Source: Lujinxingia vulgaris (GTDB lineage: Bacteria; Myxococcota_A; Bradymonadia; Bradymonadales; Bradymonadaceae). From it: a stretch of 64,000 bases of DNA. This document shows positions 8,620-16,653 of this stretch, piece after piece. Below the pieces are notes generated by a model. It saw nothing but the letters and a program-made list of their open reading frames with translations. It was not told where the DNA came from and did not search any database. The DNA is taken from the NCBI RefSeq assembly GCF_007997005.1, contig NZ_VOSL01000060.1, positions 1-64,000 of the forward strand, read 5' to 3'. The first letter of the stretch is position 1; each line of letters starts with the position of its first letter. The position numbers and the translations under genes are program-made.

Positions 8620-9627
8620 TCAATCTTCGAAGCTGGGCGGATCGAAGAGCCACCCGAAGTTGATCGTATCAAGCTGCGGCGAGGGCTGCGGCTCAGCTGC
8701 CGGGTCTTCGACGAAGTTGGAGCTGTAGGGATGCGGATGAGCGATGACTGGCCCCATGTAGGTCACGCAATCACCCTCGGCAAGGAAGTTCGAGGTGGAG
8801 CGAAGCACCACTTCAAACTGTCCCTCGTCGCCGTAGACCATCGTGTAGCACTTGCTGGAGCCACCGCATTCGGTGGGAGCCCCCACAAGCTCGCCGCCGA
8901 CGCGCACAAGCTGCTGGTAGAGATCCATGCTCAGCGCTTCGTTCTCAACATCAACGAAGGGCACGTCGTTGTTGCTGCTCACAACTTCGAAGCCGCTGAC
9001 GGTCTTAATCTGCGCCTGACCGGAGTAGTACTGGTAGGACTCGATGGTGAAGTTGAGCTCGTCGCCGACCAGAATCGTCTGCTCGATGGGGGCTTCGTCG
9101 AGGTAGAACTTGGCCACGCCGTTGGCGTCCTGAACCCAGAAGCGCACCTGGCCCTGGTCGAAGTTGCTCGACTTGAAGCTCGTCGCGATCACGATCGCGC
9201 CGGTGACTTCCACCGGGGTATCCAGGGTGATGACGGCCGAGGCGGGGGTCTCACCTTCGGTTGCCGTCGGCTCCAGCAGATCGAGGTAGGCGCCCAGGCC
9301 GGCGTCGCTCAGCTCTGCGGTGGTCGAGGGCACGCCGCCGCTGTGGTCGTCGCTATCAAAGTCGCCCACCTGGCCGAAGAAGAGGCTGTTCTTAACGCAG
9401 GTGCCCGGGTTGGGGTCGGTGTCCGGCTCAGCGTCGGGCTCGACATCCGGCTCGGGGTTGGTGTCTTCGACCGGATCGACATCTTCATCGCCGGCATCGG
9501 GCTCGCCGCCGGTATCTTCGATGGTGTCGTCACCGCTGGGATCTTCGGTTCCGCCACAGGCCGTAAGGGGCGCTACGGCCAGAGCCATCGAACAGAACAT
9601 CAACGCCAACAGATTTCGCTTCGACAT
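8620..9627 (-). CDS. Acidic-linker lipoprotein with OB-like fold
   Basis: A 335-residue lipoprotein. The signal peptide ends VAPLTACGG and is followed by a 50-residue Asp/Glu/Pro linker typical of surface lipoproteins in this group. The rest contains VEVTGAIVIAT ... VRFWVQDANGVAKFYL ... VGDELNFTIESYQYYSGQAQI, a pattern like the OB module of secreted nucleases, then a Cys-containing segment (CGGSSKC) and GDCVTYMGPV. The start is at 9627, with AGGAA seven bases upstream. It resembles the next gene downstream in architecture, suggesting a pair of related surface binding proteins. Its function is unproven. Confidence 0.6.
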   Translation of the reverse strand: MSKRNLLALMFCSMALAVAPLTACGGTEDPSGDDTIEDTGGEPDAGDEDVDPVEDTNPEPDVEPDAEPDTDPNPGTCVKNSLFFGQVGDFDSDDHSGGVPSTTAELSDAGLGAYLDLLEPTATEGETPASAVITLDTPVEVTGAIVIATSFKSSNFDQGQVRFWVQDANGVAKFYLDEAPIEQTILVGDELNFTIESYQYYSGQAQIKTVSGFEVVSSNNDVPFVDVENEALSMDLYQQLVRVGGELVGAPTECGGSSKCYTMVYGDEGQFEVVLRSTSNFLAEGDCVTYMGPVIAHPHPYSSNFVEDPAAEPQPSPQLDTINFGWLFDPPSFED

Positions 9628-9952
9628 GTTCGTTTCCTGCATTTGTGTGGTCACGTTTTGCTCCGTCTCACCTGAGCGGAGCACCCAACGAGCGCCAGAC
9701 CTCTGGAAAGCCAACCTGGCTTAAACTCACGATTTTCTAGAGTTTCTGGAAGCCTCTCGGCACCGGACCCTCCGTTGGGAGCGCTACCTACCACGTGGGA
9801 TAGGGCGTTTCAACAGCACACTTCAATTCGTCACACTTTCGTCATCGCAGACCGTGCATCACCGCATAAACAGGTGCCGGTCGAGCTTTTCAGCCACGAT
9901 GACCGCGCCCCGTCGCGGAGGATCTCCGGACCCGCCCGATCACATTATGGCT
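9628..9952. other. 325-bp intergenic region
   Basis: It lies upstream of the lipoprotein gene and downstream of larC. I see no RNA gene, repeat or clear terminator. It presumably holds the promoter of the minus-strand lipoprotein gene, but no convincing -35/-10 pair was found. Confidence 0.4.
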
Positions 9953-11182
9953 TTACTTCGCTCGGTCTGTGAGTAGCGCGGCCGCGACACGCTGCGCCTC
10001 CAGGTAGACGGTATGCACCGGAAGATGGTGGCGCTCGGCCAGCAGACGGCAGTCCTCAAACTCGGGGGTAGACTTGATGGCCTCGTCACCGAGCCAGCCC
10101 ACCTTGACGTGAACCTGACCGAGGGTCGTCTCCACCAGGTGTCGCGTACGGCGAAGGATCACCCGCGAGACCGGCACCACGCGAACCCCGAAGGTGGTGG
10201 TGTGCACGAAGATCACGCGCAACAGCGCCTCCGAGAGTTCCGCCTCACAGAGGACCGAGAGTCGCTCGCCACTGCGCCCCTTCTTCATCAGCACCGGCTC
10301 GCGCACCACGTCGAGGGCCCCGGCGTCAAAGAGTTGCGCCTCGACCGCAGCCATCAACTCCGGCTGCAGGTCGTCGATCTCACAGACGAGCTGCACCACG
10401 TCCTCACGCTCCCAGCCGGGAGCGTCGCCCGCCGCGTCCGAGGGTCGTTCGCCAGCGCCCTGCTCCATCACCACCAGGCGCACCACGTTGGAGTGCGACT
10501 TAAAGTCGCGCGTGCCGCACCCGAAGCCCGAGGCTTTGAGTCGGCCCTGTCGCTTGCCGGGCTGTGCGGCCACCGTCGCCAGGATCGCCGCGCCGGTCGG
10601 CGTAACAAACTCCGTGGCCACATCCTGGTAGGTGAGCTCCAAGCCCTCCAGAAGTTTGGCGGTGGCCGGCGCGGGCACAGGGATCGTGCCGTGGGCGGTC
10701 TCAATGGTGCCGCTCCCCACCGGGATCTCCCCGAAGGAGAAGGTTGCGTCGACCTCCTCAATAACCCAGGCCGCCGCCACAAAGTCGAGGATCGAGTCGA
10801 CCGCCCCGACCTCATGGAAATGCACCCGCTCCAGCTCAATGCCGTGCACCGTGGCCTCGGCCTGACCGAGGGTCCGAAACATTGCCGTGGCCCGGCGTTT
10901 GACGCCCTCGCTCAAAGCGCTCTCGGCGATCATCGCCTCGATCGTGCTCAGGTGGCGGTGGTCACTCTCCATGGCCGGATCCCAGCCCTCAAAGCGCACG
11001 TGCACCCCTTCAATGGCGCCACGCACCACACGCTCGCTGACCACCCGCACCGGCCCAAGCCCCACCGACTGCAATGCGGTTTCGAGGCGAGTCACATCGA
11101 CCAGGCCCGCGTCGATGGCGGCGGCCAGAAACATATCGCCGGCCAGCCCGCCCAGCAGATCGAGGTGAATATGCGTCGCCAT
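9953..11182 (-). CDS. larC: Nickel-pincer cofactor biosynthesis protein LarC
   Basis: LarC inserts nickel into the pincer nucleotide (P2TMN) in a CTP-dependent step, giving the cofactor of lactate racemase and related epimerases. The 409-residue protein has the family start HLDLLGGLAGDMFLAA, the HFHEVGAVDSILD motif with the conserved His/Glu, and the FVTPTGAAIL and FGCGTRDF blocks, then the C-terminal VCEIDDLQPE domain. It is one continuous ORF, unlike Lactobacillus plantarum, where a frameshift joins LarC1 and LarC2. It is the last gene of the larE-larB-larC set, two bases after larB. No larA-type racemase is in this window. Confidence 0.95.
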   Translation of the reverse strand: MATHIHLDLLGGLAGDMFLAAAIDAGLVDVTRLETALQSVGLGPVRVVSERVVRGAIEGVHVRFEGWDPAMESDHRHLSTIEAMIAESALSEGVKRRATAMFRTLGQAEATVHGIELERVHFHEVGAVDSILDFVAAAWVIEEVDATFSFGEIPVGSGTIETAHGTIPVPAPATAKLLEGLELTYQDVATEFVTPTGAAILATVAAQPGKRQGRLKASGFGCGTRDFKSHSNVVRLVVMEQGAGERPSDAAGDAPGWEREDVVQLVCEIDDLQPELMAAVEAQLFDAGALDVVREPVLMKKGRSGERLSVLCEAELSEALLRVIFVHTTTFGVRVVPVSRVILRRTRHLVETTLGQVHVKVGWLGDEAIKSTPEFEDCRLLAERHHLPVHTVYLEAQRVAAALLTDRAK

Positions 11183-11184
11183 GC

Positions 11185-11958
11185 TTACTCCCTTGCGCCG
11201 GCGCTGACGCGCTGGCCGAACTGATTGATTTTCGTGGCGAGCACCGCTGCGCCAAACCCGTTGTCGATGTTCATCACGCCGGTCCCTGGCGAGCAGGCGT
11301 TGAGCATGGTCAGGAGCGCGGCCACGCCCTTAAAGCTCGTGCCGTAGCCCACGCTGGTCGGCACCGCGATGACCGGCTGCGAGGCCATCCCCCCGATCAC
11401 GCTGGGGAGCGCGCCGTCCATGCCCGCCACAACCACCAGGATCCCGGACTTCTCGATCGTGCCAAGCTCGACCACCAGGCGGTTGAGCCCGGCCACGCCC
11501 ACGTCAAAGATCTCGCGGGTGGGGTTGCCGAGAAGTCGGCTGGTGACGGCGACCTCTTCGGCCACGGGCCTATCCAGCGCCCCGGCGCTGATCACACAGA
11601 CCGTGGCCCGGTCCTCATCGATCTTGGGCGGGAGCGTGGAGACGATGCGCGCCACCTTATAGTGCTGCAACCCCTCGAGCTGCGGCCGCAACGCCGCCAG
11701 CACAGGCTCGGTGACCCGCGTGGCGATGAGTTGGTCGCCGGCGCGCGCGTAGCGCTCAAAGATCTCGGCCACCGCCAGGGGATCTTTACCCTCGGCCAGG
11801 ATCGCCTCCGGAATCCCGGTACGCGCCTCGCGCATATGGTCAAAACGCCCGATCAGATGCTCCTCAAAGGGCTGCTTGACCAGGCGCTCGACCACTTCAT
11901 CTTCTGCAACGTCGCCCTCGCGATAGGCTCGCAGAAGTTCCCGCACCACATCACTCAC
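11185..11958 (-). CDS. larB: Pyridinium-3,5-biscarboxylate synthase LarB
   Basis: LarB carboxylates and hydrolyses nicotinic acid adenine dinucleotide to form the biscarboxylated pyridinium precursor of the nickel-pincer cofactor. The 257-residue length is normal. The C-terminal half is the PurE-like domain, with VCVISAGALDRPVAEEV, DVGVAGLNRL, VVAGMDGALPSVIGG and PTSVGYGTSFKGV all in place. The start overlaps the end of larE by eight bases, so the genes are co-translated. Confidence 0.95.
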   Translation of the reverse strand: MSDVVRELLRAYREGDVAEDEVVERLVKQPFEEHLIGRFDHMREARTGIPEAILAEGKDPLAVAEIFERYARAGDQLIATRVTEPVLAALRPQLEGLQHYKVARIVSTLPPKIDEDRATVCVISAGALDRPVAEEVAVTSRLLGNPTREIFDVGVAGLNRLVVELGTIEKSGILVVVAGMDGALPSVIGGMASQPVIAVPTSVGYGTSFKGVAALLTMLNACSPGTGVMNIDNGFGAAVLATKINQFGQRVSAGARE

Positions 11959-12910
11959 CGTCCTGCTCCTTCTCTGAGTTGTTTGAACGCACCGGATTTA
12001 GACTTCCCGAGCGAAAGCCCATCAAATCCAGCGTCACCTCTTCAAAGCCCGCGGCCTCTACCCCCTGCGCGATCGCTCCCAGAACCTTCGGCTCCAGCAC
12101 CCGCCCCATCTCCTCGAAGGCCACCTCCACCCGGGCAAGCTCACCGTGGGCGCGCACCCGAAACTGCTTAAACCCGAGCCGGTGCAAGACCTCCTCGGCC
12201 CGCTCCACGCGTCGCAACCGCTCGCGGGTCACCTCCAGACCGTGGGGAATCCGCGACGAGAGACAGGCCATCGCCGGCTTATCCCACACACTCAGCCCGA
12301 GCGCCCGCGCAAGCTCGCGCACCTGGTCCTTGGTCACCCCATGCTGGAGCAGGGGCTGATACACCTTACGCGCGGCCATCGCCTCCAACCCCGGCCGATG
12401 GTCCCCGACATCGGAGGCGTTGGTGCCCGAGGCCAGCACATCGCAATCGAGCGAGGCGGCGATGGTGGCGATCTGATCAAAGCGCATCGACTGGCAAAAA
12501 AAGCAGCGCGCCGAGGTGTTCTCGCGAAAGCGCGCATCATCAAGCTCGCTGAACTCAATGAGCTGGTGGCGAATCCCGATCTCTTCGGCCAACGCGCAGG
12601 CCTCCTCCAACTCTCTTCCGGCAAGCGTCTCACTGACCGCGGTCACCGCCCAGGCCCGGTCACCCAACGCGCGCTGCGCGATCGCCGCGACCACCGCCGA
12701 GTCCACCCCGCCGCTGAACGCCACGACGAGCTTGCCCGCGTCACGCATCTCCGCCTCGATCGCCCGCAGCAACTCATCGACCGAGAGTCGTTCCTCACCG
12801 ACCGGGAGTCGTTCCTCACCGACCGGGAGTCGATCCTCCCCGACCGGGAGTCGTTCCTCACCGACCGAGAGTCGTCCTTCACCCTCGATTTTCAAGCGAT
12901 TCTCGCTCAT
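11951..12910 (-). CDS. larE: Pyridinium dithiocarboxylate synthase LarE (sulfur transferase)
   Basis: LarE adenylates the pyridinium carboxylates and converts them to thiocarboxylates. The PP-loop FSGGVDSAVV sits near residue 65. The C-terminus has the family ending VTLDLMGFRSGSLN. Cysteines occur in a CFFC motif (near residue 136) and in ACLSSR (near residue 215). A three-cysteine site is known in LarE proteins that hold a [4Fe-4S] cluster and use catalytic rather than sacrificial sulfur. The first 45 residues are an odd insertion of five ERLPVGE-like heptads encoded by a 21-bp DNA repeat, absent from family members I know. The start at 12910 overlaps the preceding small ORF. Confidence 0.93.
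   Translation of the reverse strand: MSENRLKIEGEGRLSVGEERLPVGEDRLPVGEERLPVGEERLSVDELLRAIEAEMRDAGKLVVAFSGGVDSAVVAAIAQRALGDRAWAVTAVSETLAGRELEEACALAEEIGIRHQLIEFSELDDARFRENTSARCFFCQSMRFDQIATIAASLDCDVLASGTNASDVGDHRPGLEAMAARKVYQPLLQHGVTKDQVRELARALGLSVWDKPAMACLSSRIPHGLEVTRERLRRVERAEEVLHRLGFKQFRVRAHGELARVEVAFEEMGRVLEPKVLGAIAQGVEAAGFEEVTLDLMGFRSGSLNPVRSNNSEKEQDGE
12785..12885. repeat. 21-bp tandem repeat inside larE
   Basis: About five 21-bp units, each with CCGACCGGGAGTCG or close variants, encode the ERLPVGE heptads at the LarE N-terminus. The period is a multiple of three, so the frame is kept. Confidence 0.9.
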
Positions 12911-13134
12911 AGCTCACCCCCCTGTGCCGCATACCCCCCCAGATCCAGCGTCACATAGCGATGCCCGAGCTTCGCAAGCTTGCTCGATAGCTCCCGCAAC
13001 ACATCAGCTCCAGGCAACGCTGCGCCCATCACAGGCTCGATCACCAGGACCGCCCCGCGCGAGCGCACGCCCGTCGCCAGCACGCCCATCTCCTGGCAGA
13101 CCGTCACGATCGCCTTTACTTCCTGCTCGTCCAC
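12907..13134 (-). CDS. Small LarE C-terminus-like protein
   Basis: A 75-residue protein starting at GTG 13134, which has AGGAGG just upstream (starts further upstream lack a site). Its last 50 residues (VLVIEPVMG ... LAKLGHRYVTLDLGGYAAQGGEL) resemble the LarE C-terminus next door (VEVAFEEMG ... VEAAGFEEVTLDLMGFRSGSLN), with the same order of hydrophobic positions and the VTLDL core. The stop overlaps the larE start. It may be a duplicated C-terminal module that works with LarE or regulates it. The similarity is by eye. Confidence 0.6.
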   Translation of the reverse strand: MDEQEVKAIVTVCQEMGVLATGVRSRGAVLVIEPVMGAALPGADVLRELSSKLAKLGHRYVTLDLGGYAAQGGEL

Positions 13135-13352
13135 ATCTCCTCCTGACGCCGATTCATCGCGACTGCGCGCCTCATCTCGCGCGTTTCTACCGCCGAAGCG
13201 CATCCACATTCAAGCGCGCACCCCTTATGCCCGTCCTCACCTCAGCGCCCCCGACTGGCGCAACGCGCACTTCCTGCTACACTGCCGCCGCATAACTTCA
13301 GTCAGCGCCTTCACCGGCGTACCACCTTTCCACGCACGACGGAGCTACCACC

Positions 13353-13967
13353 ATGCGGCAAAACGTCTTTTTTCTGATTCTCCTTCTGGCTGCCCCCCTG
13401 GCCTGCGATTCCTCCAGCGATGCGACCAACGCCCCCTCGGCAGAAGCCTCCGCTGAAGCGGCCGAAGCCACAAACACCGAAGAGCAAGCCCCGGCCGAAG
13501 AGGTCACCGACGGTCCCGCCGACGGCGAAAAGCCTCAGGAGCTCGCAAGCGACCTGGAGCCCGGTGAGACCCGCCACTTCGGCGCCCCTTTCACCCTGGA
13601 AGACGAACCGATGCCCCTTGACCAGGCGCTGGAAGCCTCCCCCGAAGGCACCATCCGCGTCAGCGCCAACATCGAACAGGTCTGCAAGAAGAAAGGCTGC
13701 TGGTTCACGCTTAAGACCGACAAGGTCGAAGAGCCGGTTCGCGTGCGCATGAAGGATTACGGCTTCTTCGTCTCACGCAATTCCGACGGCGCCCAGGTCA
13801 TCGCCGAGGGCACGCTCGCCGCCACCGTGATCTCCGAAGAGCTCGCCCAGCACTACGCAGAAGACCAGGCCGAAGCCACCGGCGAGCCCGTGGAGAAGGT
13901 TGAAGGCGAGCAGAAAAACTATGAGTTTACGGCGACCGCTCTTCAGATCAGCCAGCCGGAGGCATAA
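13353..13967 (+). CDS. DUF4920-type lipoprotein
   Basis: A 204-residue lipoprotein (lipobox LLAAPLAC) with an Ala/Glu-rich linker to residue 65. The C-terminal domain carries the DUF4920 hallmarks: RHFGAPFTL, IEQVCKKKGCWFTL, VRVRMKDYGFFV and AQHYAEDQAEATG. The two cysteines in VCKKKGCW are conserved in the family and may bind a metal or form a disulfide. No function is established for the family. It is divergent from the lar operon across about 220 bp. Confidence 0.85.
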   Translation: MRQNVFFLILLLAAPLACDSSSDATNAPSAEASAEAAEATNTEEQAPAEEVTDGPADGEKPQELASDLEPGETRHFGAPFTLEDEPMPLDQALEASPEGTIRVSANIEQVCKKKGCWFTLKTDKVEEPVRVRMKDYGFFVSRNSDGAQVIAEGTLAATVISEELAQHYAEDQAEATGEPVEKVEGEQKNYEFTATALQISQPEA

Positions 13968-13972
13968 TCGAC

Positions 13973-14086
13973 CGCTGACCCAGGGTGCCGACACTGACCC
14001 AGGGTGCCGACGCTGCCCAAGGGTGCCGACGCTGATCCGGGGTGCCGACGTTGACCCGGGGGGCCGACGCTGACCCGGGGGGCCAA
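13973..14086. repeat. 19-bp tandem repeat array, six units
   Basis: Six 19-bp units of the form CGCTGACCCAGGGTGCCGA drift toward GACCCGGGGGGCC at the right end. The array begins six bases after the DUF4920 stop. The core GACCC-N-GGGT is a short inverted repeat related to, but not identical with, the GACC-N3-GGTC family. Confidence 0.92.
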
Positions 14087-14179
14087 CGCGATGTCCGGTG
14101 CTTTTTATGACCTATCTGCCTCGTCGTGCGGCCAATGGTGCCCCCCTTCCCAATGTGCTTCACGCGCTTCGGAGATGAC

Positions 14180-14515
14180 ATGCAACTCAAAGCTGGCCGG
14201 AACATCGCTATCAAGGTGCCTCTCTATAAATGGGATGAGACCATTGCGTTCTACCGAGATCGCGTTGGTCTCCAGGTCACCAAAGAGGTGCAAAACAGTG
14301 TCGCTTTTGCGTTTGGCGACATGACTCTCTGGATCGACCGCGTCGAGACCCAAAGCCAGACCGACGTCTGGCTGGAACTTATCGCTGATGATCCCGACGC
14401 AGCAATGACCCAACTCCAGAGCCCCAAACGCGACGAACTCGAACCCCTCAATGGCGTAAACGGACACTGGACATCCGACCCGGCAGGCGTCGTGCTCCTG
14501 ATTCGAAACGAGTAA
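14180..14515 (+). CDS. VOC (glyoxalase/bleomycin-resistance) family protein
   Basis: A 111-residue protein with a single VOC module pattern: IAIKVPLYKWDETIAFYRD at the start, VAFAFGDMTLWID in the middle and a closing WTSDPAGVVLLIRNE strand. The metal ligands of glyoxalase I are not obvious, so the activity is unknown. The start at 14180 is preferred over 14126 because the domain begins there. Base composition looks less GC-rich than its neighbours, and it lies in the repeat-rich patch, which may indicate acquisition by transfer. Confidence 0.72.
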   Translation: MQLKAGRNIAIKVPLYKWDETIAFYRDRVGLQVTKEVQNSVAFAFGDMTLWIDRVETQSQTDVWLELIADDPDAAMTQLQSPKRDELEPLNGVNGHWTSDPAGVVLLIRNE

Positions 14516-14578
14516 AGAGACCCATCCTCGGAATGACCTGCCAACGCTGCCGTCGACATCTCGGCAGGTCTGACCTGA

Positions 14579-14614
14579 CGACGCCCTTCCTCTCCAGCAA
14601 GGGCGTTGTTTTTT
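14579..14614 (+). terminator. Rho-independent terminator
   Basis: Stem ACGCCCTT/AAGGGCGT with a loop of about ten bases, then TTGTTTTTT. It ends the VOC gene. Confidence 0.85.
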
Positions 14615-15089
14615 GCTCGAACGCTGTATGTACATTCAACGCTGTTCCCGACTCCCAACGCTCAACGCTCTTCCAAACTCCCAGTCGCTTCGCTTCATCC
14701 GTAAAACGCCCCCCGGTCGTATCGTGACCGTAAAACGACCCCCGGTCGTATCGTAAAAACGACCGACAGTCGCACGAAGCTCTTTATTTATGCGGCTTCT
14801 CGCAAGTTTGGCGCATTAAAACAGCCGGACATGTCGCATAAAACCACCGCAAAACGTCGCAAACGTCGACGACGAGAACACGACCTCCCCTCGATCACGC
14901 AAAAATCACCGCTCCTCGCACTCCCAAACCTCACGAACACGACGCTCCCATATCAATAAGTCTGTCTACAGCCCTCCCGATGACAGAGCCCTGCCTCAAC
15001 GCATCTCCAGCGCGAAACAAGCACAGCCCCCCGAATTGTCGACAACACGATCGCCGATAGCTTGACTTCGACTTCAGGTTCCTCAAGCC
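14615..15089. other. Intergenic region between VOC gene and RAYT
   Basis: About 475 bp, less GC-rich than the rest of the window. It holds the two-unit 29-bp repeat at 14701-14757. The remainder has no ORF, RNA gene or clear signal that I recognise. It is the 3' flank of the minus-strand RAYT gene. Confidence 0.5.
14701..14757. repeat. 29-bp direct repeat, two units, with palindromic core
   Basis: Two near-identical 29-bp units start GTAAAACG. The second carries CGACC-CCC-GGTCG, a GACC-N3-GGTC palindrome like those in the other arrays; the first has one substitution. A third degenerate core (CGACCGACAGTCG) follows. It lies 3' of the RAYT gene. Confidence 0.82.
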
Positions 15090-16055
15090 CTAAGCAACCT
15101 CTCGCCCCCGCCCACCGCGCACCTGATAGTTCTGAAAATTCGCCGCCAGCCCCGCCTCGCTGGGGTCCCCCTCCCGGCATGTGATCGGCGCATTTCGCCT
15201 CAGCCACAGCGTCCCACAGGGAAAGACGCAGCGCTTCTTACCCTCAAGCCAGCGCTTGCGCTCCCGGGCGTAGGCATCTCGAAACGCCTTCTCCCGCACC
15301 TGCGCCTCCTCCTCAAGCGCCGGATCGCAGGCGGCAAACCTGGGCGCAGCCTCACCGCGCCGAGCCGGTGTATTGGGGCTGCTAAGGGGGTCGGTCGCCA
15401 GCACGCCTTCAACCCCCAGAAACGTGCGATTCTGGCGGGCCATCTCCCGATGAATCTTCTTTTCGCCCTTCTTCACCAACTTCTCAAAATGCGCCACGAC
15501 CTCGTCGAGCGTCATGTCGTCATATCCGGGCGGGCGCCGGGGCGTAAACGCGATGGTCTCTGGCTGATCGTCGCCGAAATGGCTCTCCGGACGCGGCACG
15601 CTGACGGTCTTTTCCCAGTCGGCCGGCATAATCTTAAAGCCCGGCCAGTCCTTCGCGCGCTCCACAAGCCCTGCCTTCACCGGGTTTAGCAACACATAGA
15701 CGATGTGGTTCTCCAACGCCTCCCGATCGAGCAACACCGTATCGCCGTACTGACTGCGGTTCCAAAGCGAGTCGTGATGATCCAGGACTTTGTTGCGCAC
15801 ACTGGAGATGCCGCTCATCGCGTCGCGCATAAAGTCGCTGCGCCTTGCCTGCTTATCGTGAACCACAAGGTGCACGTGATTGGACATGACCACGCCGGCA
15901 TACATCTCAACATCACTTCGCTCCGCCGACCGCGCGAACTCGTAGGCAGCAATGGCGTTCATGGGCGCGTCGGGCCGCAACAAAAAACACCGGCCGTGGG
16001 TGCGACGGGTAAGCGCAGCTACCTGGCCTGGCAGATGACGACGGGGGCGAGTCAT
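15090..16055 (-). CDS. REP-associated tyrosine transposase (RAYT)
   Basis: A 321-residue HUH/Y1 transposase-like protein of the TnpA-REP group. The start MTRPRRHLPGQVAALTRR matches the family N-terminus. The HUH motif is VMSNHVHLVVH (H60, H62). The probable nucleophile is Y120 in the conserved ENHIVYVLLNPVKAGLV block. RAYTs are single-copy domesticated relatives of IS200/IS605 transposases that process and spread REP palindromes. It is flanked on both sides by GACC-N3-GGTC arrays (14.7 and 16.2 kb), the expected REPtron arrangement. The gene looks intact. The C-terminal 120 residues are an extended charged tail of unknown role. Confidence 0.9.
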   Translation of the reverse strand: MTRPRRHLPGQVAALTRRTHGRCFLLRPDAPMNAIAAYEFARSAERSDVEMYAGVVMSNHVHLVVHDKQARRSDFMRDAMSGISSVRNKVLDHHDSLWNRSQYGDTVLLDREALENHIVYVLLNPVKAGLVERAKDWPGFKIMPADWEKTVSVPRPESHFGDDQPETIAFTPRRPPGYDDMTLDEVVAHFEKLVKKGEKKIHREMARQNRTFLGVEGVLATDPLSSPNTPARRGEAAPRFAACDPALEEEAQVREKAFRDAYARERKRWLEGKKRCVFPCGTLWLRRNAPITCREGDPSEAGLAANFQNYQVRGGRGREVA

Positions 16056-16223
16056 TGGGCGCTCCGGAAGGGTAGGTGGATGTAAGACCTCTCCCGATCG
16101 TTATCGAGCGCCTCGCAGCGATGTTGCGTGGAGGATGAAAAAATCTGGCAATTGCACGTGCGCTTACGGAAGCTCCCGGCCAGGCAAACGCGACGATCAG
16201 GCGCTTAAACAAAAGACTTCATA

Positions 16224-16506
16224 TGACCCTCGGTCACTCCGACCCACCCTCGGTCACTCCGACCCACCCTCGGTCACTCCGACCCACCTCGGTCACTCCG
16301 ACCCACCTCGGTCACTCCGACCCACCCTCGGTCACTCCGACCCACCTCGGTCACTCCGACCCACCTCGGTCACTCCGACCCACCCTCGGTCACTCCGACC
16401 CACCTCGGTCACTCCGACCCACCCTCGGTCACTCCACCCTTGGTCACCCCACCCCACCCTCGGTCACTCCACCCTCGGTCACCTCACCTGACCCTCGGTC
16501 ACCCGG
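16224..16506. repeat. Tandem array of CCCTCGGTCAC repeats, about 15 units
   Basis: About fourteen copies of CTCGGTCAC plus one TTGGTCAC variant at a period of 19-20 bp, mostly separated by TCCGACCCAC. The outermost units carry the full TGACCCTCGGTCA palindrome, while several inner units have lost one C. The period is not a multiple of three, consistent with a non-coding array. Confidence 0.95.
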
Positions 16507-16525
16507 ATGACCGCCGCCCCCCGCC

Positions 16526-16554
16526 TTGACACTGATTCGCCCCCTTTGGTAGTG
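16526..16554 (+). promoter_or_regulatory. Possible promoter
   Basis: TTGACA at 16526-16531 is a perfect -35 element; 17 bp later is GTAGTG, a poor -10. It precedes the DUF4398-like lipoprotein gene. Confidence 0.35.
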
Positions 16555-16653
16555 CATTAGCCGTCCGTTTACCTGATCGCGCGCCCGCATCGCACCGGCT
16601 CTCCTGCTGGTTTTGGGGCCTGTCTGCAGCGCGCCTTACCGACTGACTGAGCT

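Larger units (their letters stand above)
16056..16653. other. Repeat-filled intergenic region 5' of RAYT
   Basis: About 600 bp between the RAYT start and the next gene, largely filled by the repeat array at 16224-16506. The remainder contains a possible promoter at 16526 and no gene. Open frames through the array only read the repeats. Confidence 0.7.

Noticed and set aside
14126-14179. Upstream start for the VOC protein
   Set aside because: The extra 18 residues do not fit the VOC fold, and the domain begins at the Met encoded at 14180.
16135-16510. ORFs reading GHSDPPSVTPTH repeats
   Set aside because: They only translate the 19-20 bp array in several frames. There is no ribosome site, and the period breaks the frame.
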